Source of the DNA: Manduca sexta
Taxonomy: Eukaryota > Arthropoda > Insecta > Lepidoptera > Sphingidae
DNA length: 64,000 nt
Direction of reading: 5' to 3'
Assembly: GCF_014839805.1 (NCBI RefSeq)
Contig: NC_051120.1
Span: 2,542,001-2,606,000 of the forward strand
Part shown: positions 22,606 to 35,764 of the stretch, in pieces
Layout of the letters: the number at the start of each line of letters is the position of its first letter
How positions within the stretch are numbered: the first letter of the stretch is position 1
Notes under the pieces: model-generated
The model's database searches: none
Told to the model about the DNA's origin: nothing
What the model saw: the letters and a program-made list of their open reading frames with translations, nothing else
Position numbers and translations under genes: made by a program

Positions 22606-23584
22606 GACCGATAAGTGTCTTTCCTCCCTATATCCAATCCTTAGTCTTAGCACAACTACAATTGCTTAAGTATAAGTTTTTAAACGAGGAGAAAATAATT
22701 TAAACGTGAACTAAAGGACTGGGTCCTTTGGAAACATCCTGTCATACAAAATATCAACACCAACCCATCCTTTTGAATACATTATACAAAAAATCAGCAC
22801 AACAGTATATTTCCAGTGAAAACAACCAAAAGCCTGATATTAAATTTAATAATTTTATAAAACAACTACACGAAGTGCGTACGCACATTAATGTAGATTT
22901 CGCGTGCGAAGCTCCAAATATACCCAAACTGGCTGTTTAACTTGACTCATTGATTTACTCGCACGTTGATTATCGGTAACATTGTTTCTGCCATTTTATT
23001 CACCTGGCAACACTTTAGATTTCAATTTACAAGTTGAGTTTTTGAAACGGCAAGTCGCTTGCCTAATGGTAAGTAATAATATCACTTAAAAATAAATATA
23101 AAGAACTATATGATATTATAGGGTTGGATGTGACGTAGATAGCTGGTAAAAACTAGAAATTAGATGCCACAAGCCAAAGATAGGAAAAAATGGCAAGTAT
23201 TGCAGAAGACCTACGTCCGGCAGAGTACTGCTATAGGTGATTTTAATTGTATGATTTACCGTGTTGTTTTACGTGGGCACGGTGAAGTGGCTCCATTGCA
23301 CCTGATGGTAAGTAGAGAGGGGAGAATGAGTGAAATATTTATCACTCAATCCATGTATTTGACATCCAAGGTTCATACGTAATATTGGCTTTAATCTTGT
23401 TAAATTTAAAAACAATACACCAATACAATGTTGAAATTTTGATAGTTCGGGCCTGGCAAAGCGATACTGAACTTTCTCTTTGAATGCAGGCCGCTTCTAA
23501 CAGGTTGGTCTGGAAATCTTTACGGTAGACTCAAGCTCCGCACTTCCAAAAACTAATGATGATAATAATAATAATATAAAATAA

Positions 23585-23900
23585 TATCAGCCCTGTATTA
23601 TAATACTGTCCCACTGTTGGGCACGGGCCTCCTCTACTTCTGAGAGGGAATAGGGCTTAGTCCACCACGCTAGTCTAGTGCGTGTTGGTAGACTTCACAC
23701 ACCTTCGAAAATTCCTATAGAGAATTTCTCAGGTATGCAGGTTTCCTCACAATGTTTTTCCTTCACCGTTAAAGCAAGCGATAATTCACAAAGAATACAC
23801 ACATAATTTTTAGAAAAGTCAGAGGTGTGTGCCTTTTGGGATTTGAACCTGCGGATATTCGTCTCGGCAGTCAGTTCCACAACCAACTAGGCTATCGCGC
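23585..23900 (-). mobile_element. SINE family B (copy 2 equivalent of 10921-11236)
   Basis: Same order of blocks as in copy 1, with one indel beside the B-box (GTGTGCCTTTTGGGATTTGA). Confidence 0.75.
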
Positions 23901-24378
23901 ACTTTGATAATACTCTTCATTAAATAATATATGACTGAAAAACTTCATCAAATTTTCATTTCACAATTTACAATATAGTAGGTAAAATCTCTAATAAATT
24001 ACGTTCAATTATAACTAATGTCAATGACTCACAATCCCGAACAGGATGTGACGTACCATTCACCTAATGCACCCAAATGGCGCTCATTACCAACAACCTA
24101 TTAAACGACAATCTGTTAATATATCCGGTTTCAATATTACCAGGAACCGCTTCATTCCACTCAATAGTTAAGTGATGTTTAAATTTATAACTTAACTATA
24201 GTAAAGTTAGTTGATGGACCTCTAAGGTTTCGTCGTATTATGTCTTCTTCGTGAGTATGAAGGCTCTAAAGTCTTTGAAAGTAAGATTGTATAATTGGGA
24301 CAATATCAGCACAACATGTATAATAAAGAAGGGACAAAACAAAATATTGGTAAATGCCAGGGTTCCAAATAGACAATG

Positions 24379-24435
24379 AGTATTGTGTTATTTAAAATAC
24401 AATAATACCGATTGTATTTTAAATAACACAATACT
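24379..24435. repeat. Perfect 25-bp inverted repeat (copy 2)
   Basis: Identical to 11714-11770, including the AATACCG loop. Confidence 0.85.
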
Positions 24436-24457
24436 TTATTTATTACTAAACAATTAG

Positions 24458-24737
24458 CGGCGATAGCCTAGTTGGGTGGAACGTGGACTGCCAAGACGAA
24501 TGTCCGCAGGTTCAAATCCCAAGGGCACACACCTCTGACTTTTCTAAAATGATGTGTGTATTCTTTGTAAATTATCGCTTGCTTTAACGGTGATGGAAAA
24601 CATCGTGAGCAAACCTGCATACCTGAGAAATTCTCTATAGGAATTTTCGAGGGTGTGTGAAGTCTTCCAATTCGCACTAGGCGAGCGTGGTGGACTAAGG
24701 CCTAATCCCTCTCAGTAGTAGAGGAGGCCCGTGCGCA
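24458..24737 (+). mobile_element. SINE family B (copy 2 equivalent of 11794-12073)
   Basis: Same blocks as in copy 1. The head reads GGCGATAGCCTAGTTGGGTG with a small local difference after it. Confidence 0.75.
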
Positions 24738-25134
24738 AAGTTATGTGGAAGTTTCAATCTAGTGTCTGAATGTAAGTTTTCTATGTGTATTTACTGCCTC
24801 AACGCCCTTAGGACGCTTTTTCGCCTACGTTGAGAACCTATACTATAAATTAATTTCTCTATATTGTGACTACGACATTAAAAATATTTATAAATGAGAT
24901 TATTAACCTTTATTGATGTAAAAATAAAACACATCTGGCCATCTTAATATCAAGGGGTCCAAATAAGGATCCGACATCCGGTGCCAAAACGTAAATTTTT
25001 TGCTGATTAAATTGGCCAAAATTAATTTTATTCCAAGTGTGAGTTATTCTAAAGGTCAACGGTATTTCTTATTTCAATATGTTATTTGGAAATGCACATT
25101 ATTTTTAAATATCAGTAAACGTTCGTCTGTGATT

Positions 25135-25930
25135 TTTGGGTTACAGATCCCGGAGTCAACACCGAGAGAAATCTGCGATTGGGATGCTGGAATCCCTCGG
25201 CTTAGCGGCTGCAGGGACCTGGAGGAAATTTGGAGGAAATAGCTTGGAACAGCAACAGCCCTTAAGGTCGCGAGGCCCCAGGCGAAAACAAAATAAACCA
25301 ACGCGAAGCCCCGGGCGGAGCAAAAATATCCCCAGGTTGTATCAGTTTCGTCGGTAAGATCGTAGAAAAAGTTTCTCCAAGGCATCACACGCCCTGGTCT
25401 GTTGCCCGGTTCGCCTCCCCCAAAGGCCGCCTCTGGCTGGGAAGGAAGCGTGGTAGAAAGATGACCGATCTTAGGTCGAGCGGAGGGGAGAGGGCCAAGG
25501 AATGTTCACGAGCCCTTATAGGCCTCAATATGAATTTGGTAACCAAGAGGTACACATTCCACTATGTGCCGCGGTAATGTCCCTCATGCATGGACGAGCA
25601 TTCGGTGTGGAGACAAGCACAAGAACTGCCTCGGAGAGCTCCTCTGTGAATTTGGGTGAGAAATAACTTATTACATTGATTAAATCCACCTTTTTTGTTC
25701 ATAGGAGAATAACGCGTTTTCACTACGACTATGGAATGTTGGTTTCACCAGTCTTATGGCCCAAAGCTGACATTTAGGAGTATAGCATTCCGAGCGAGTA
25801 TTGGACCGAGTCCCTTAACCCCTGTATATCCTACACAAACATACCAACCAAAACCCGCAGTGGTCTTCGGCGCAAATAGGGCGGCTTCGGGATGTATTAT
25901 TGGTGTCTACCAAGTTTGCTTATAATGAGG
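25135..25930. other. GC-rich block of unknown identity in copy 2
   Basis: Counterpart of 12480-13265. The exon-like interval at 25147-25353 is kept at the same length. 25755-25862 differs from copy 1 by many substitutions, although the flanks are nearly identical. Confidence 0.4.
25147..25353 (+). CDS. Exon-like interval (copy 2), function unknown
   Basis: Acceptor-like TTTTTGGGTTACAG ends at 25146 and GTAAGA follows 25353. The interval is 207 bp and open in the same frame as in copy 1, with one substitution near the end (AACAATATC versus AAAAATATC). Coding status is unproven. Confidence 0.25.
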
Positions 25931-25935
25931 AATAG

Positions 25936-28900
25936 CATCCCGAACTTATCATTACGAAAGATTCTGAAACAATCGATTATTTCTCATAATTACCTCTAAT
26001 TACACAGGCTTGATTATTCGGTATTTTACCCAATTATTTTCACTCCTTAACCTACAATTTTATAGTTCAAGAGATCTAACAATAATTCAGTTAATACGAA
26101 AAATCCTGCTTTAATCTTAGAAGGTGAGACGAAGGCGTAATGTTTGAGGTTAAATGAGGTTTATTGAACAGTTTTTTAAACGACTTCGCCTGCCTGACAA
26201 TTTTTTTCCGGCATTAAAATTAATAGTAAGTAGTACTACTCAGGAGTGATGTAGCTTCTTATGAGTTAAAAAATCAAATTCGGTTTAATAGTTTCTGAGA
26301 TTTGCGCGTTCAAACCTTTATAATTAAAAATAGATTCAAATTATTCCTCATCGGTCCTCAAACCTAAAACAACCAACCGCAGTATCGTTAACTACTAAGC
26401 TACAAGCTTCCATTTTTTACCCCCATATGCATAATAATGGTATCGCATGAGCCAGTCTATTAGAGTGACATCGTTAATCTAATGATCCATGATTCTGTTG
26501 CGGGATTCATATTTCCCATGCAGGTATTGGCAATTAAGGACTGTTAACCGTTTTTTATTGTTTATGCTTTTTTTGAATAAAAACTGTATATATAAAAATT
26601 TCTGCACCTTAAAATGGCACTAAATTAAAATGTGATCGTTATTATTTTTAAAGTATTAAGAATATTTCTAATAAGAAGCAATGAATATTTAATGTGATTC
26701 TTAAAAAAACGATTTATAATTTTAAAACGAAAAAAAATGGTATTTATTTATTTATAAACAGACGGAAACGCAAATATAAATTTACGATTTTAATCGGCTA
26801 TTTTTTTGTTCTATTTTTAAATTCTATACAGGATAATCATTATGACCATAATCGATTAATAAAATTTGAAAAAAGAATAAACATTTAAATCGCCTTAAGC
26901 GATCCGAGACCAACAAATAACGCATAGTGATTCAATAAGTCAACCCTAAACCGCTATAACGATGTTTAAATCCGACAATTACACGGGCTTCTTTTGGCCA
27001 TTGTTTATTGCGTTTATGTTTCACGTATAATGGACGACGTGCTTTATTTTAAGATGTTTTATGTGTTTTACAGCAGTTTAAGTATTAGTAAAGATTTTAG
27101 TGCTGAGGTACTGAGTTATGCACGTTTGCGTGAGATATCTCTTTTGGTATTTTAAGCTATGAATAAGTATGTTTAAGATTTTTAGATTAAGAATATAAAG
27201 ATACTAACTTCTTTATCTGTGGTTTTAGTATGTTAAGTCCTTTGTTCATTATGTGGCTGAACCATAAACATGGAGATTGGGTGATCCTACGTAGCTGTCA
27301 AATGAATTTTGGCTATAATATAGATAAAGTGATTTGTATTCGACAATATCAATCTATGCAAATAGACATAATACACTGGCAACTATGCTGTTTCTTCGTA
27401 GAGATTTTTGTAAATGAATTTCTCTTCACTTGCTATAAGTTATGAGCATGTGACTTCTCACATCAATCTTTCTATTTAATTTAATTAATAGTATACAGAA
27501 AAAGACACAAATAAGGTCGGTTTTATGCAGTTTCCATTTTAAAAATATAATGTTTATTTTTATTACGCGTGTCAAAATAATTATATCTAAAATATTACGC
27601 GGCATTATGTAACTTATGTAAACAAACATAAAGGTTTTATTAAGCCATTAACTTTTACGTCAAGTCGTTTGTATAATACCTGAAAATTTGAGAGAGCACT
27701 AAAATACTTTATTGGAAGTTCAGTTATCACCGGGAATAATTAAAACCATTGTCTTGGGCCAAAAGAAATTACGGTCACCATAAATTGTAAAGCCAGCGTT
27801 ATTTAAAACACCATATTTAAAATAGTACTATAAAAACAACATATTATTCGACCAATTATGTTGGCCTTTCGCGCCCTCGAGTATATTTACAACGCTACCG
27901 AAAGCCGTACGTTTTTTAGGGTTGACAAAGTTCAAGTTATGCTGGATGTTGGAGACCAAAAAACTTTGGGTAGAGGGCGAACTGTGAAGACAATTTTGGG
28001 AGTCATTTTGAATTTAACGTCGTCAAATCTTTAAGGACATTTTATAGTACAATTTTAATAAGTTTATAAAAATTCATAATATCAACTGTAATGTGTCCTT
28101 AACAAGTTTATAAAAAATCATGATATCAACCTTAAATTGTGAAGGTTAAATGTCAAAGCAACTTTAAACAATTATATTTGAATTATCTAGCTTACAACTT
28201 CCTGAAACCAAAACCTCACACGAACACACAAAGACATCGAAAACCACACCAAAAGAAGGTATTTCATTCGCCAAAATTACCAAACAAACACAATAGGGTA
28301 CCGGTTTTTTTTATGCAGTTTTCGCAGTAGTGCTTCTTTTTCGTATTATTAACTATTGCATATAGAATAAGGTACAAAATCAAGCATAGGATGGTCCCGT
28401 ATTCTCAAAAGGGGGCAAGCGGACCCACCATTCTTTCAAAATCCGTCCCGGGATCTGTCTTACTACGGGTATCTTGACGGTTTTAAATATTTTATCGGTA
28501 GTTAAATACGTTTTATTACACGACTCCCAGATTAGTGAAATGAGTAAAATCATCGGAGGTAACAAAGATCATTGACATTCTGTAAGTTATTTTCTAGTGA
28601 GTGACATTCGTATTTTTTAAGACGCTTGTTTTGTTTTTTTTTTTTATTTCAATAATACAAGTGACTATTAACTATAGAAGTGAATTTGCTTATTTTTGTG
28701 ATATATTTAAAAGTATGTGAACTTTGCTTGGCTTCGATTTTTCTTTTTTGAAATAGAGAGTGTATTATTGATGTAGCGGACGTTTGATTTTATAGACTTT
28801 AGTGAAATCTCATTGTCTGACAAAATGATAACAATGATGTCTAAAATAATGTGGTTTGACGAACAAACCGCCAGGTTTTCAATAAAAAAGATCTCGTACA

Positions 28901-28966
28901 TTACAGTTTCTAATTATTTCTTTCTTGGTTTGTAGAAGCTTAAAACTGAGGACTGGATGATCTGCT
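25936..28966. other. Copy 2 stretch matching 13265-16319, no gene
   Basis: AT-rich, near-identical to copy 1 apart from homopolymer indels and the more diverged patch at 26665-26810. The same small open frames recur and remain unsupported. Confidence 0.45.
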
Positions 28967-29216
28967 GGTGGTAGGATATATATTATATCCGCCCGGATAG
29001 CGACCACCGTACACATGGTGTAAAAACCCGCCATGGTGGCTCACGTAAGTGTGTCGCATTCCGGGATCAGCCTGTGTATATCCGGTTCCAACAGGCCGGC
29101 ATTATTGTGTCGACTGTCGAGGGGTAATCATCTCTCGTCAGTCGACATGCTATTGGACCCCACTCCACTTACCATCGGGTGCAGTCGGGTCACATTGCGT
29201 TTCGATATAAAAAGTT
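28967..29216 (-). repeat. Interspersed repeat, family C (copy 2)
   Basis: GGTGGTAGGATATATATTAT, CGCCCGGATAGCGACCACCG, CAGGCCGGCATTATTGTGTC and ACTTACCATCGGGTGCAGTC. Several substitutions separate it from 16320-16573. Confidence 0.7.
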
Positions 29217-29629
29217 GAAGGATCGAATCATATTGTAGTATCATACAGTCTAAAGGCAGATGGAAAAGATGTCAATCAGTAATTGTAAGCAATAAGATAA
29301 TATTCTCTAAGATATCTGGTTTCTTTTTGACGAAATCGGACATAGCTATATGTTGTCGTCGCGATAGAAGAATAATAATTAACATTTTTTACAAATAGTT
29401 TTTGATTCTTGTCGGTAGTTCGATACTGTCAAACATGTTGGTAGTGATATTGTAATAATTGGGTGCAAATACTATAAAAGCGATGCAGCCTGCTATAGGA
29501 AGTTAGTCCTTCGATAAACCAAGTGTCGAACAAATTGTTACCTGTGAACTGTGGTTAAATATAAGTATAAAATCAAGAACAAGTGTAATTAATCAGTATA
29601 ACTCTGTGATAAGTAAACATACAGTATTA

Positions 29630-29816
29630 CTAGCGACCCGCCCCGGCTTCGCACGAGTGCAATGCTGACTGTTTAATGTTATTATTATACATATAAACCT
29701 TTCTCTTGAATCATTCTATCTATTAAAAAAACCGCATTAAAATCCGTTACGTAATTTTAAAGATTTAAGCACACATAGGGACAGAGAAAGCGACTTTGTT
29801 TTATACTGTGTAGTGA
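29630..29816 (-). mobile_element. Helitron-like fragment present only in copy 2
   Basis: The plus strand reads A/CTAGCGACCCGCCCCGGCTT, CGCACGAGTGCAATGCTGAC and ends AAAGCGACTTTGTTTTATAC. Reversed, the CTAG-T end and the GC-rich region just inside it fit Helitron 3' termini. It is absent from the matching place in copy 1, so it is either an insertion polymorphism between haplotypes or part of a local rearrangement. Confidence 0.55.
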
Positions 29817-30785
29817 TAGGTATCTTCTGCTTAGAGAATAGTTTTTCTCCACAACTATTTAGTATCTAATAACCATCCCAAACTGTTTACATCCGGTTAA
29901 CCCCGATTGATTTAAGCGCCATTAGAATTTATACGAGACACAAACGTCCAGGCATCCCTCGGGAGAAGACAAAGGAATCTCGGAATGCACGATGTTTACG
30001 ACAGAATTAATTTTCATTTGAATGTTTCAGTTCAGCTTGCTTTTGATGGCTTGATTTATTGTTTTCTATATACATTAGGGATTGCTTTATGGCTTTAAAT
30101 AATGGCCAATAATTATTATTATTGTTGTGAGGAACATCAGCAAAGCTTTGTTATAAATACATCTCGCTGAGTTATTATTTTTGTAACTGCAGTTGCTATT
30201 TTGTAAGTAACACATAAGCTCACGTTTTTATGTCTAATGTGGTAGGCAGATGTCCAAATACGAACATGCACTATATACGTTGAACCGAACTGATTCTCAC
30301 CACAAGATGTATGTAATATTCTTTTTACTGGTTTAACTCTATCAATGGAAAAAACATGTAGTTTTCCAAATACATACAAACTTTAAATTTCCGGACTAGA
30401 GAAATATATAATTGCATCTAAAGTAACCCTTAACTCTTCTCAAAATTAAGAGCTACTTACACCTACGCTCCTCCACACTTGTCAAGCTAAAATGAACCTT
30501 AAACCATACAGTACCAGCGACACCCCTCTCTACCTTCAAGGTCTGAATAGTGTTAACGTTCTAAACGCTGTCCCACTCTCCCCATAATTGGGTTAAGGCG
30601 TACAAATTGAGCGATCATAACATGAAATTCAAATGCAGACAAAGACAATAGGCAGTAAACAAGCTCTAGCCTTGACAGTGTAATTATAAGAGCTATTATG
30701 CGATCACGAAGCGAAGGGAACCTGGATGCCGTACATTGCGTGGTCCGGTTCGTGTTTGGATTCGTTACTGCTTTTTTGGGTAATG

Positions 30786-30960
30786 ATAATATCAGCACTG
30801 TATTATATACTCTCCCACTGTTGGGCACAGGCCTCCTTTACCACTGAGAGGAGTTAGGCCTTACGATGATCTCATTCAAATTGTTAGTTTTCACACACCA
30901 TCGAAATTCCTATAGAGAACTTATGAGGTATACCGGTTTCCTCACGGTGTTTTTGAGTGG
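30786..30960 (-). mobile_element. SINE family B, truncated (copy 2)
   Basis: ATCAGCACTGTATTATATAC, CCCACTGTTGGGCACAGGCC and CTATAGAGAACTTATGAGG. Equivalent to 17911-18078. Confidence 0.6.
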
Positions 30961-31019
30961 TGATTACCAAACCAAATGTGGGTATTGTAGGGACTTTACA
31001 TCATAGATTCTAACACACA

Positions 31020-31172
31020 AAGACGCGTTATGCCTTTCTCCCAAAGTAGGCAGTGGTCCTACCAGTGCATCCACTTCTAGTTATGTGTATTCCATCCCAT
31101 GATGTGATAGAGACAAGCCTTTTGTCACATCGGGCATAAATTTCAGACTCTGGACTGATCATCAAAAAAACA
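31020..31172 (-). mobile_element. SINE family A, 5'-truncated (copy 2)
   Basis: Equivalent to 18138-18290, with the same body blocks and a deletion in the CCCAAAGTAGGCAGTGG part. Confidence 0.55.
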
Positions 31173-31418
31173 CAATATCGCTTTGCCCAGCCTGGCACCT
31201 CAGAGTGGCGATGTAAGAATTCAACTGCGTCACTGAAGCAGTCATTGTGCCTTCCAGTGGACCAAACCAAATCGTAGTATGTTCAGTATAAAGTCTCTAC
31301 CACCATCATGGATGTTTAAATACACTTATTTAATGGTACGTAACTGCAAATCACGTGGGAGTAGGATGAGACTATTAAATGCAACTCACTCCACTCCTGA
31401 AGCAAAAAAAAATTATAC

Positions 31419-31612
31419 GTGCAAGGTGACCCACTGCGCCTGATGGTAGTTGAAGTGGGGTCCAATAGAATCTTGACTGACGAGAGATGATTACCCCTCG
31501 ACAGTCGGCACAATAATGCCGGCCTGATGGAACCGGATATACACGGACTGATCACGACACGCGACACTTACGGTGGTCGCTATCTGGGCGGATATAAAAT
31601 ATATCCTACCAC
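31419..31612 (+). repeat. Interspersed repeat, family C (copy 2)
   Basis: Equivalent to 18548-18748: CACTGCGCCTGATGGTAGTT through CGGTGGTCGCTATCTGGGCG to TATCCTACCACC. Confidence 0.65.
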
Positions 31613-32994
31613 CAGCACATATCTGTTCTACTTTTATACATCCTCTTAAGGGAAGTACACTTTCATCGATTAAGGGTAGTTTTACCTTGCCTTTATTAAT
31701 TCAATCATGTTTTTCTCGCTCCAAACAGACTCTTCCATCTACCTTCGCTCAATTAACACATATATCTACAAAAAGTCTACATTAAACAGCAAAATAAATT
31801 CAAAATTGTTTTATTCGCGCAGGCAAACAAGCCTTCATTACGAGGTGTGGCAAGTTACTCATTTTTAGATCATAAATTATCGTGTTAGCAGCTGACCTCT
31901 TTATTGGAGTATTGTCATCAATGTATTTGTTTGTTAATTTATTGTCGCATTGTTCTTCTGATATACATATTATATTCCAGTTGATACTAAGATTGTTTAA
32001 AAGAGATACTTATATTTTAATAATGTATAGGTAGATATTTTAATTTTAACTTTCTGACGACCTACACTTCAATCCGCCTTCTTTTCATAAAGATTGCAGT
32101 CTTGGAAACATCGGGAAAAAATTAAAATTTAAAATCGCGATAAAATCCGAACACTATTGGAATGAATTAAATTGAATTGATTTATTTACAAAAGTAATGG
32201 AGTAAGGTCATAATATGGTAGGTGATCACGGTTTATAGATATTGAAAAAAAGAAGCTTAAAGATTTAGAAGTATTATTTACACGTCTTCCCAATTTAAAA
32301 TAGGTAAATACTAGTAATGATTATTAAATGATCGTCTGAGGAGATTACTTAAAGTTTGCTTATAAGAAGTAACACCTTGAACAAGATTAGCGATTAAACG
32401 TATAATCACCTCCTAAATACAACGCCCTAGGCATAAGTATATGAGCACCAGCCATTTTCAAAAAAGGACCAAGACTTTGACAGCATAATTTTAACCGTCA
32501 ACTCACAAATTAGTGTTCAATTTCCCTTGGCGAGGATGATTGATGACTAAAACAGTTATGGAGTAAACGACCTAGGCAACGCTGGATACTCAAGTTACAA
32601 CATGACCTAGAGTCTAGATAAAAAGTTGAGCATGAAACAATTGTAGTTGATCGGTGAATTAATTGGTTTTGAATTCTATGAGATGGGAATAGGGGATGTT
32701 ATTGTTTAGCTAGAATTTATGGATGGTGCGATGTTGCGCACGCGATGGTTTCTTGTGTGAAATGAGGTAAGTCAATATTTTAGTTTCATTTTATGAAGAC
32801 AATGTATTGGGTTTATGTTAATAAGACTTAATATCTCTATAAGTATTGTAAGCTATGTGAGTCAATTAAGTACTTTTCGAAATTTAATTAATGAATTATT
32901 ATCTAATTATTACAAGTATAATGTTTTTTTTTTTAAATAATCAAAAATAAAAATTATAAGCCTAATCGATAACTCTAAATACATAATATGTATA

Positions 32995-33210
32995 TGGCGT
33001 GCGAGGTCTCGAGTTCGAAGATCAGGTCGGGTAAGTGATACTGCATTTTCCTATACAATATTAATCCGAGGGTATGAAATTTTGTACCCGATATGGCTAT
33101 AGGCTCGATCCCACCATGGGACGGAACACACAAGAGAAAAGATGGTGTCTTGGTTGGGACCTCTGCCTCCGCCTTCTGGGATACAAGATGTGAGTGTGTG
33201 TGTGAGAGCG
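32995..33210 (+). mobile_element. SINE family A, diverged (copy 2)
   Basis: Equivalent to 20109-20330, with the same B-box-like region and a longer CG/GT tail. Confidence 0.6.
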
Positions 33211-33793
33211 CGCGCGTATGCGTATGAGTTTGTGTGAGTGTATTTTTAGAATTTTTCGACTTATGTTCTTCGCTCACCGGATCCTTTCAGCATACAATAG
33301 GATACCGCTGTTTTCTCCGATACAGTTATTTAGATATTTTCCCACGATCATTGTATCCAATAAAAACGTCTTTTAATGCTCACCACCGAACCATAAACAC
33401 ACGTGGTTACTTACATGCCACGGCAAATTGATCCTTACATTACACCAATTGGATATATAGAAAATTTTTTCAACGGCAAAATAATTTTGTTTTAATTGTT
33501 ATTTTTTCACGACACGCGCCGTATCCGCGTTTTCATATTTTTTGCTTTACTTTTTTCGTTTTACGCTTTCAGATTCCTATCGTAGTGGTAGACGTGAGTC
33601 ATACAACTTTAAATATTAATCGTATTACCTATTAGGTATAATTACTTAGTACATTATTTAATGAATAAGTACTTTTATCTTATCTTGCAGTTAGTGAGTA
33701 TTCTAATGAATATGAATGTAGGTCAGTGTGGAACAAAGTATTGTGTTTGGGTAATGGACGAAATATGATGATTTAAAAATAATTTTAATTTGA

Positions 33794-33907
33794 AATTTGT
33801 GCCCGATATGGCGATAAGTTCGTCCCCGATTACATCATGGGACGGAATACACGCGGCGGAAAGTAGGTTGCGCATCAATTGCGTCTCTGCCTACCCCCAT
33901 AAAAGGC
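33794..33907 (+). mobile_element. SINE family A, 5'-truncated (copy 2)
   Basis: Equivalent to 20866-20975. Confidence 0.6.
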
Positions 33908-35331
33908 ATGAGTATATTTGGATCTTTATATAAAAAATGTACGAAACAGAAAAGATGAATAATATAAATAAAATCAAAATTTGAATAAAATAGCAAACAT
34001 AGCCAGTTATGAAAAACATTAATATTGTTTGGATTTGCTCCATCTGCGTGAAATCGGAACGTATTACGTAACATTTGTTGTGCGAGGTCAGTTGCAAACA
34101 GCAGATGTGTTAAAACTATATAAATTCGAATAATTTATAACACCAATAACTAATTTAATTTTACTCGTACTCAAAACACTTTTATGAAAACACATTGCTA
34201 ATAATTTCACACCAAAATTCATTTAAAGGATCTATTTGACAAGATATTTAGGGTTGACACTTTTAATTCAATATAATATATTCTTTTTAAAATATTTGTA
34301 GGGTTGCCACACTCTTATATTAAAAAACCTTCTAGGTCTCTGCATACCTCTTGACGTCAGTCTCGTTATTTCCTTTTTTTGTCATCTTGCAACCCTATTG
34401 CAATTCTTTCTACAGCCATTTACAGCTCGAAAGTGAAATTTTTCGTATATTTTACGACACTTGTGTCTGAATAGGCCGTTTACTGTCCCCCATTTTGCAA
34501 TGGCGCCGTTTGGGGTTTAATCATTAAAATTAATGTTATGGGAATTGTAATTTTGTGGCGTTTTTCCTGGCAATAATTTGAGAATATTGAACGCGGGAAG
34601 CGTGTGATAAATTCAAAAGTAATGTCCATAAATAACGTTTATTATTAAAGCGAAGCAGGTGTTATGTCTAGAAAATTTAAGTGATAATAAAATATAAAAG
34701 TTTTTATTTATTTAAATAAAGCTGTCATGCATGAGAATATTATCTTTTTTTAATGTTTTGGTTTCATATATGTATTAATACTATACTATATTACTATAAT
34801 ATGTATGATTCTACCGCGTCCTAAAATGTGTTTAACCGCATCTAAAAAAATTAAACAAAAAAGCAGCACAAAATCTAAAATCAGAACACTACGAGTTAAC
34901 CCTCAAACGCACAGGTTATTTATTTCCACCCTCGAACCGAAGCCGCGATCCAAATGACCGTACGTAATGACCTAACTATTGTCCTCGCCCCAATGTTTGC
35001 GAAGCCTCATTTATTTTTATATCTCTATGAGATTTTTAACAGTAAAAAAAATGGAAAAAATGACGGACATTGATGTCGGAATTGATGTGTCGTGACGATA
35101 TTTGAAATTTTAATTTTGGTCATTTTTTTCTGTTTGTTGTAGTTAGAGCCTGTGTAAAATAATAGTCACAGAATATATTTAAATTGATACCAAACTAATT
35201 GAATATGCATTTTTGATATGGGCACATGTCCGAAAATGTAAAAATTTCAGAAAAGGGAAATTTAATAAGGAGTGTAAAAAAAAAAAAATAGGTTAGAATT
35301 TGGGTTCAATTAGCATTAAAAAAATTACAGA

Positions 35332-35485
35332 AGTGACGATACCCTAGTTGAAAGCAGAACGGACTGTCGAGATGCATGTGTACATGTTCAAAATCAAAAG
35401 GCACGCACTTCTGTCTTTTCTAAAAAGGTGTGTTTATTGCGAATTGCCAGGATTTGCCGTAATTGCTTTAACGGTGAAGGAAAAC
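35332..35485 (+). mobile_element. SINE family B, 5' half, split by a later insertion
   Basis: GTGACGATACCCTAGTTGAA (tRNA-like head), CATGTTCAAAATCAAAAGGC (B-box region), CTTCTGTCTTTTCTAAAAAG and CGGTGAAGGAAAAC in order. The element stops at 35485 and resumes at 35765. Confidence 0.65.
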
Positions 35486-35764
35486 ATAATGATTTCTTAT
35501 GTTTACGCGAATGTTAAACATTGAAATTAAACAAATTTTCCGGATTCTATCGCGGTTTTAGTATTTGATTTCAAGACACTGTGAGCTCATTCTGCGTAGA
35601 TCGGACCATCAACAGCTAAAATTTAAAAAAAGTTGTATAATTGTAAAATGTAGGTAGATATTGTAACTGTGACTTTACGGATGAACAACACCTCAGTCCC
35701 CCCCGTGACCATGAAGGCTGCAAAGTCTTTGAAACGTCGGGAGAAAAATAAAATACAAAAACCG
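35486..35764. mobile_element. Repeat inserted inside a SINE, 14-bp target duplication
   Basis: The 14 bp CGGTGAAGGAAAAC occurs at both 35472-35485 and 35765-35778, exactly where the SINE is split. The 279-bp insert starts ATAATGATTTCTTATG and ends GGGAGAAAAATAAAATAC+AAAAACCG. Blocks such as CGCGAATGTTAAACATTGAA and AAAGTCTTTGAAACGTCGGG are typical of a dispersed lepidopteran repeat; a fragment of it also lies near 19190. A direct duplication of this length fits LINE-type target-primed integration. Confidence 0.6.

Larger units (their letters stand above)
22606..35035 (+). repeat. Large duplicated segment, copy 2 (~12.4 kb)
   Basis: Begins at the first base after the gap with GACCGATAAGTGTCTTTCC and ends CTCTATGAGATTT, then continues into unique sequence. 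It is longer than copy 1 mainly because of a Helitron-like insertion at 29630-29816 with surrounding changes, and ~55 extra bases near 33472-33524. It otherwise repeats copy 1 feature by feature. Confidence 0.9.

Noticed and set aside
22045..22669. Four open frames of 180-202 codons across the N run
   Set aside because: They are artefacts of translating N as any amino acid. Only a few flanking codons are real sequence.
9937..35035. Reading the duplication as a functional tandem gene-cluster expansion
   Set aside because: No gene is supported in either copy, and both breakpoints coincide with the gap. Haplotype redundancy explains it better.
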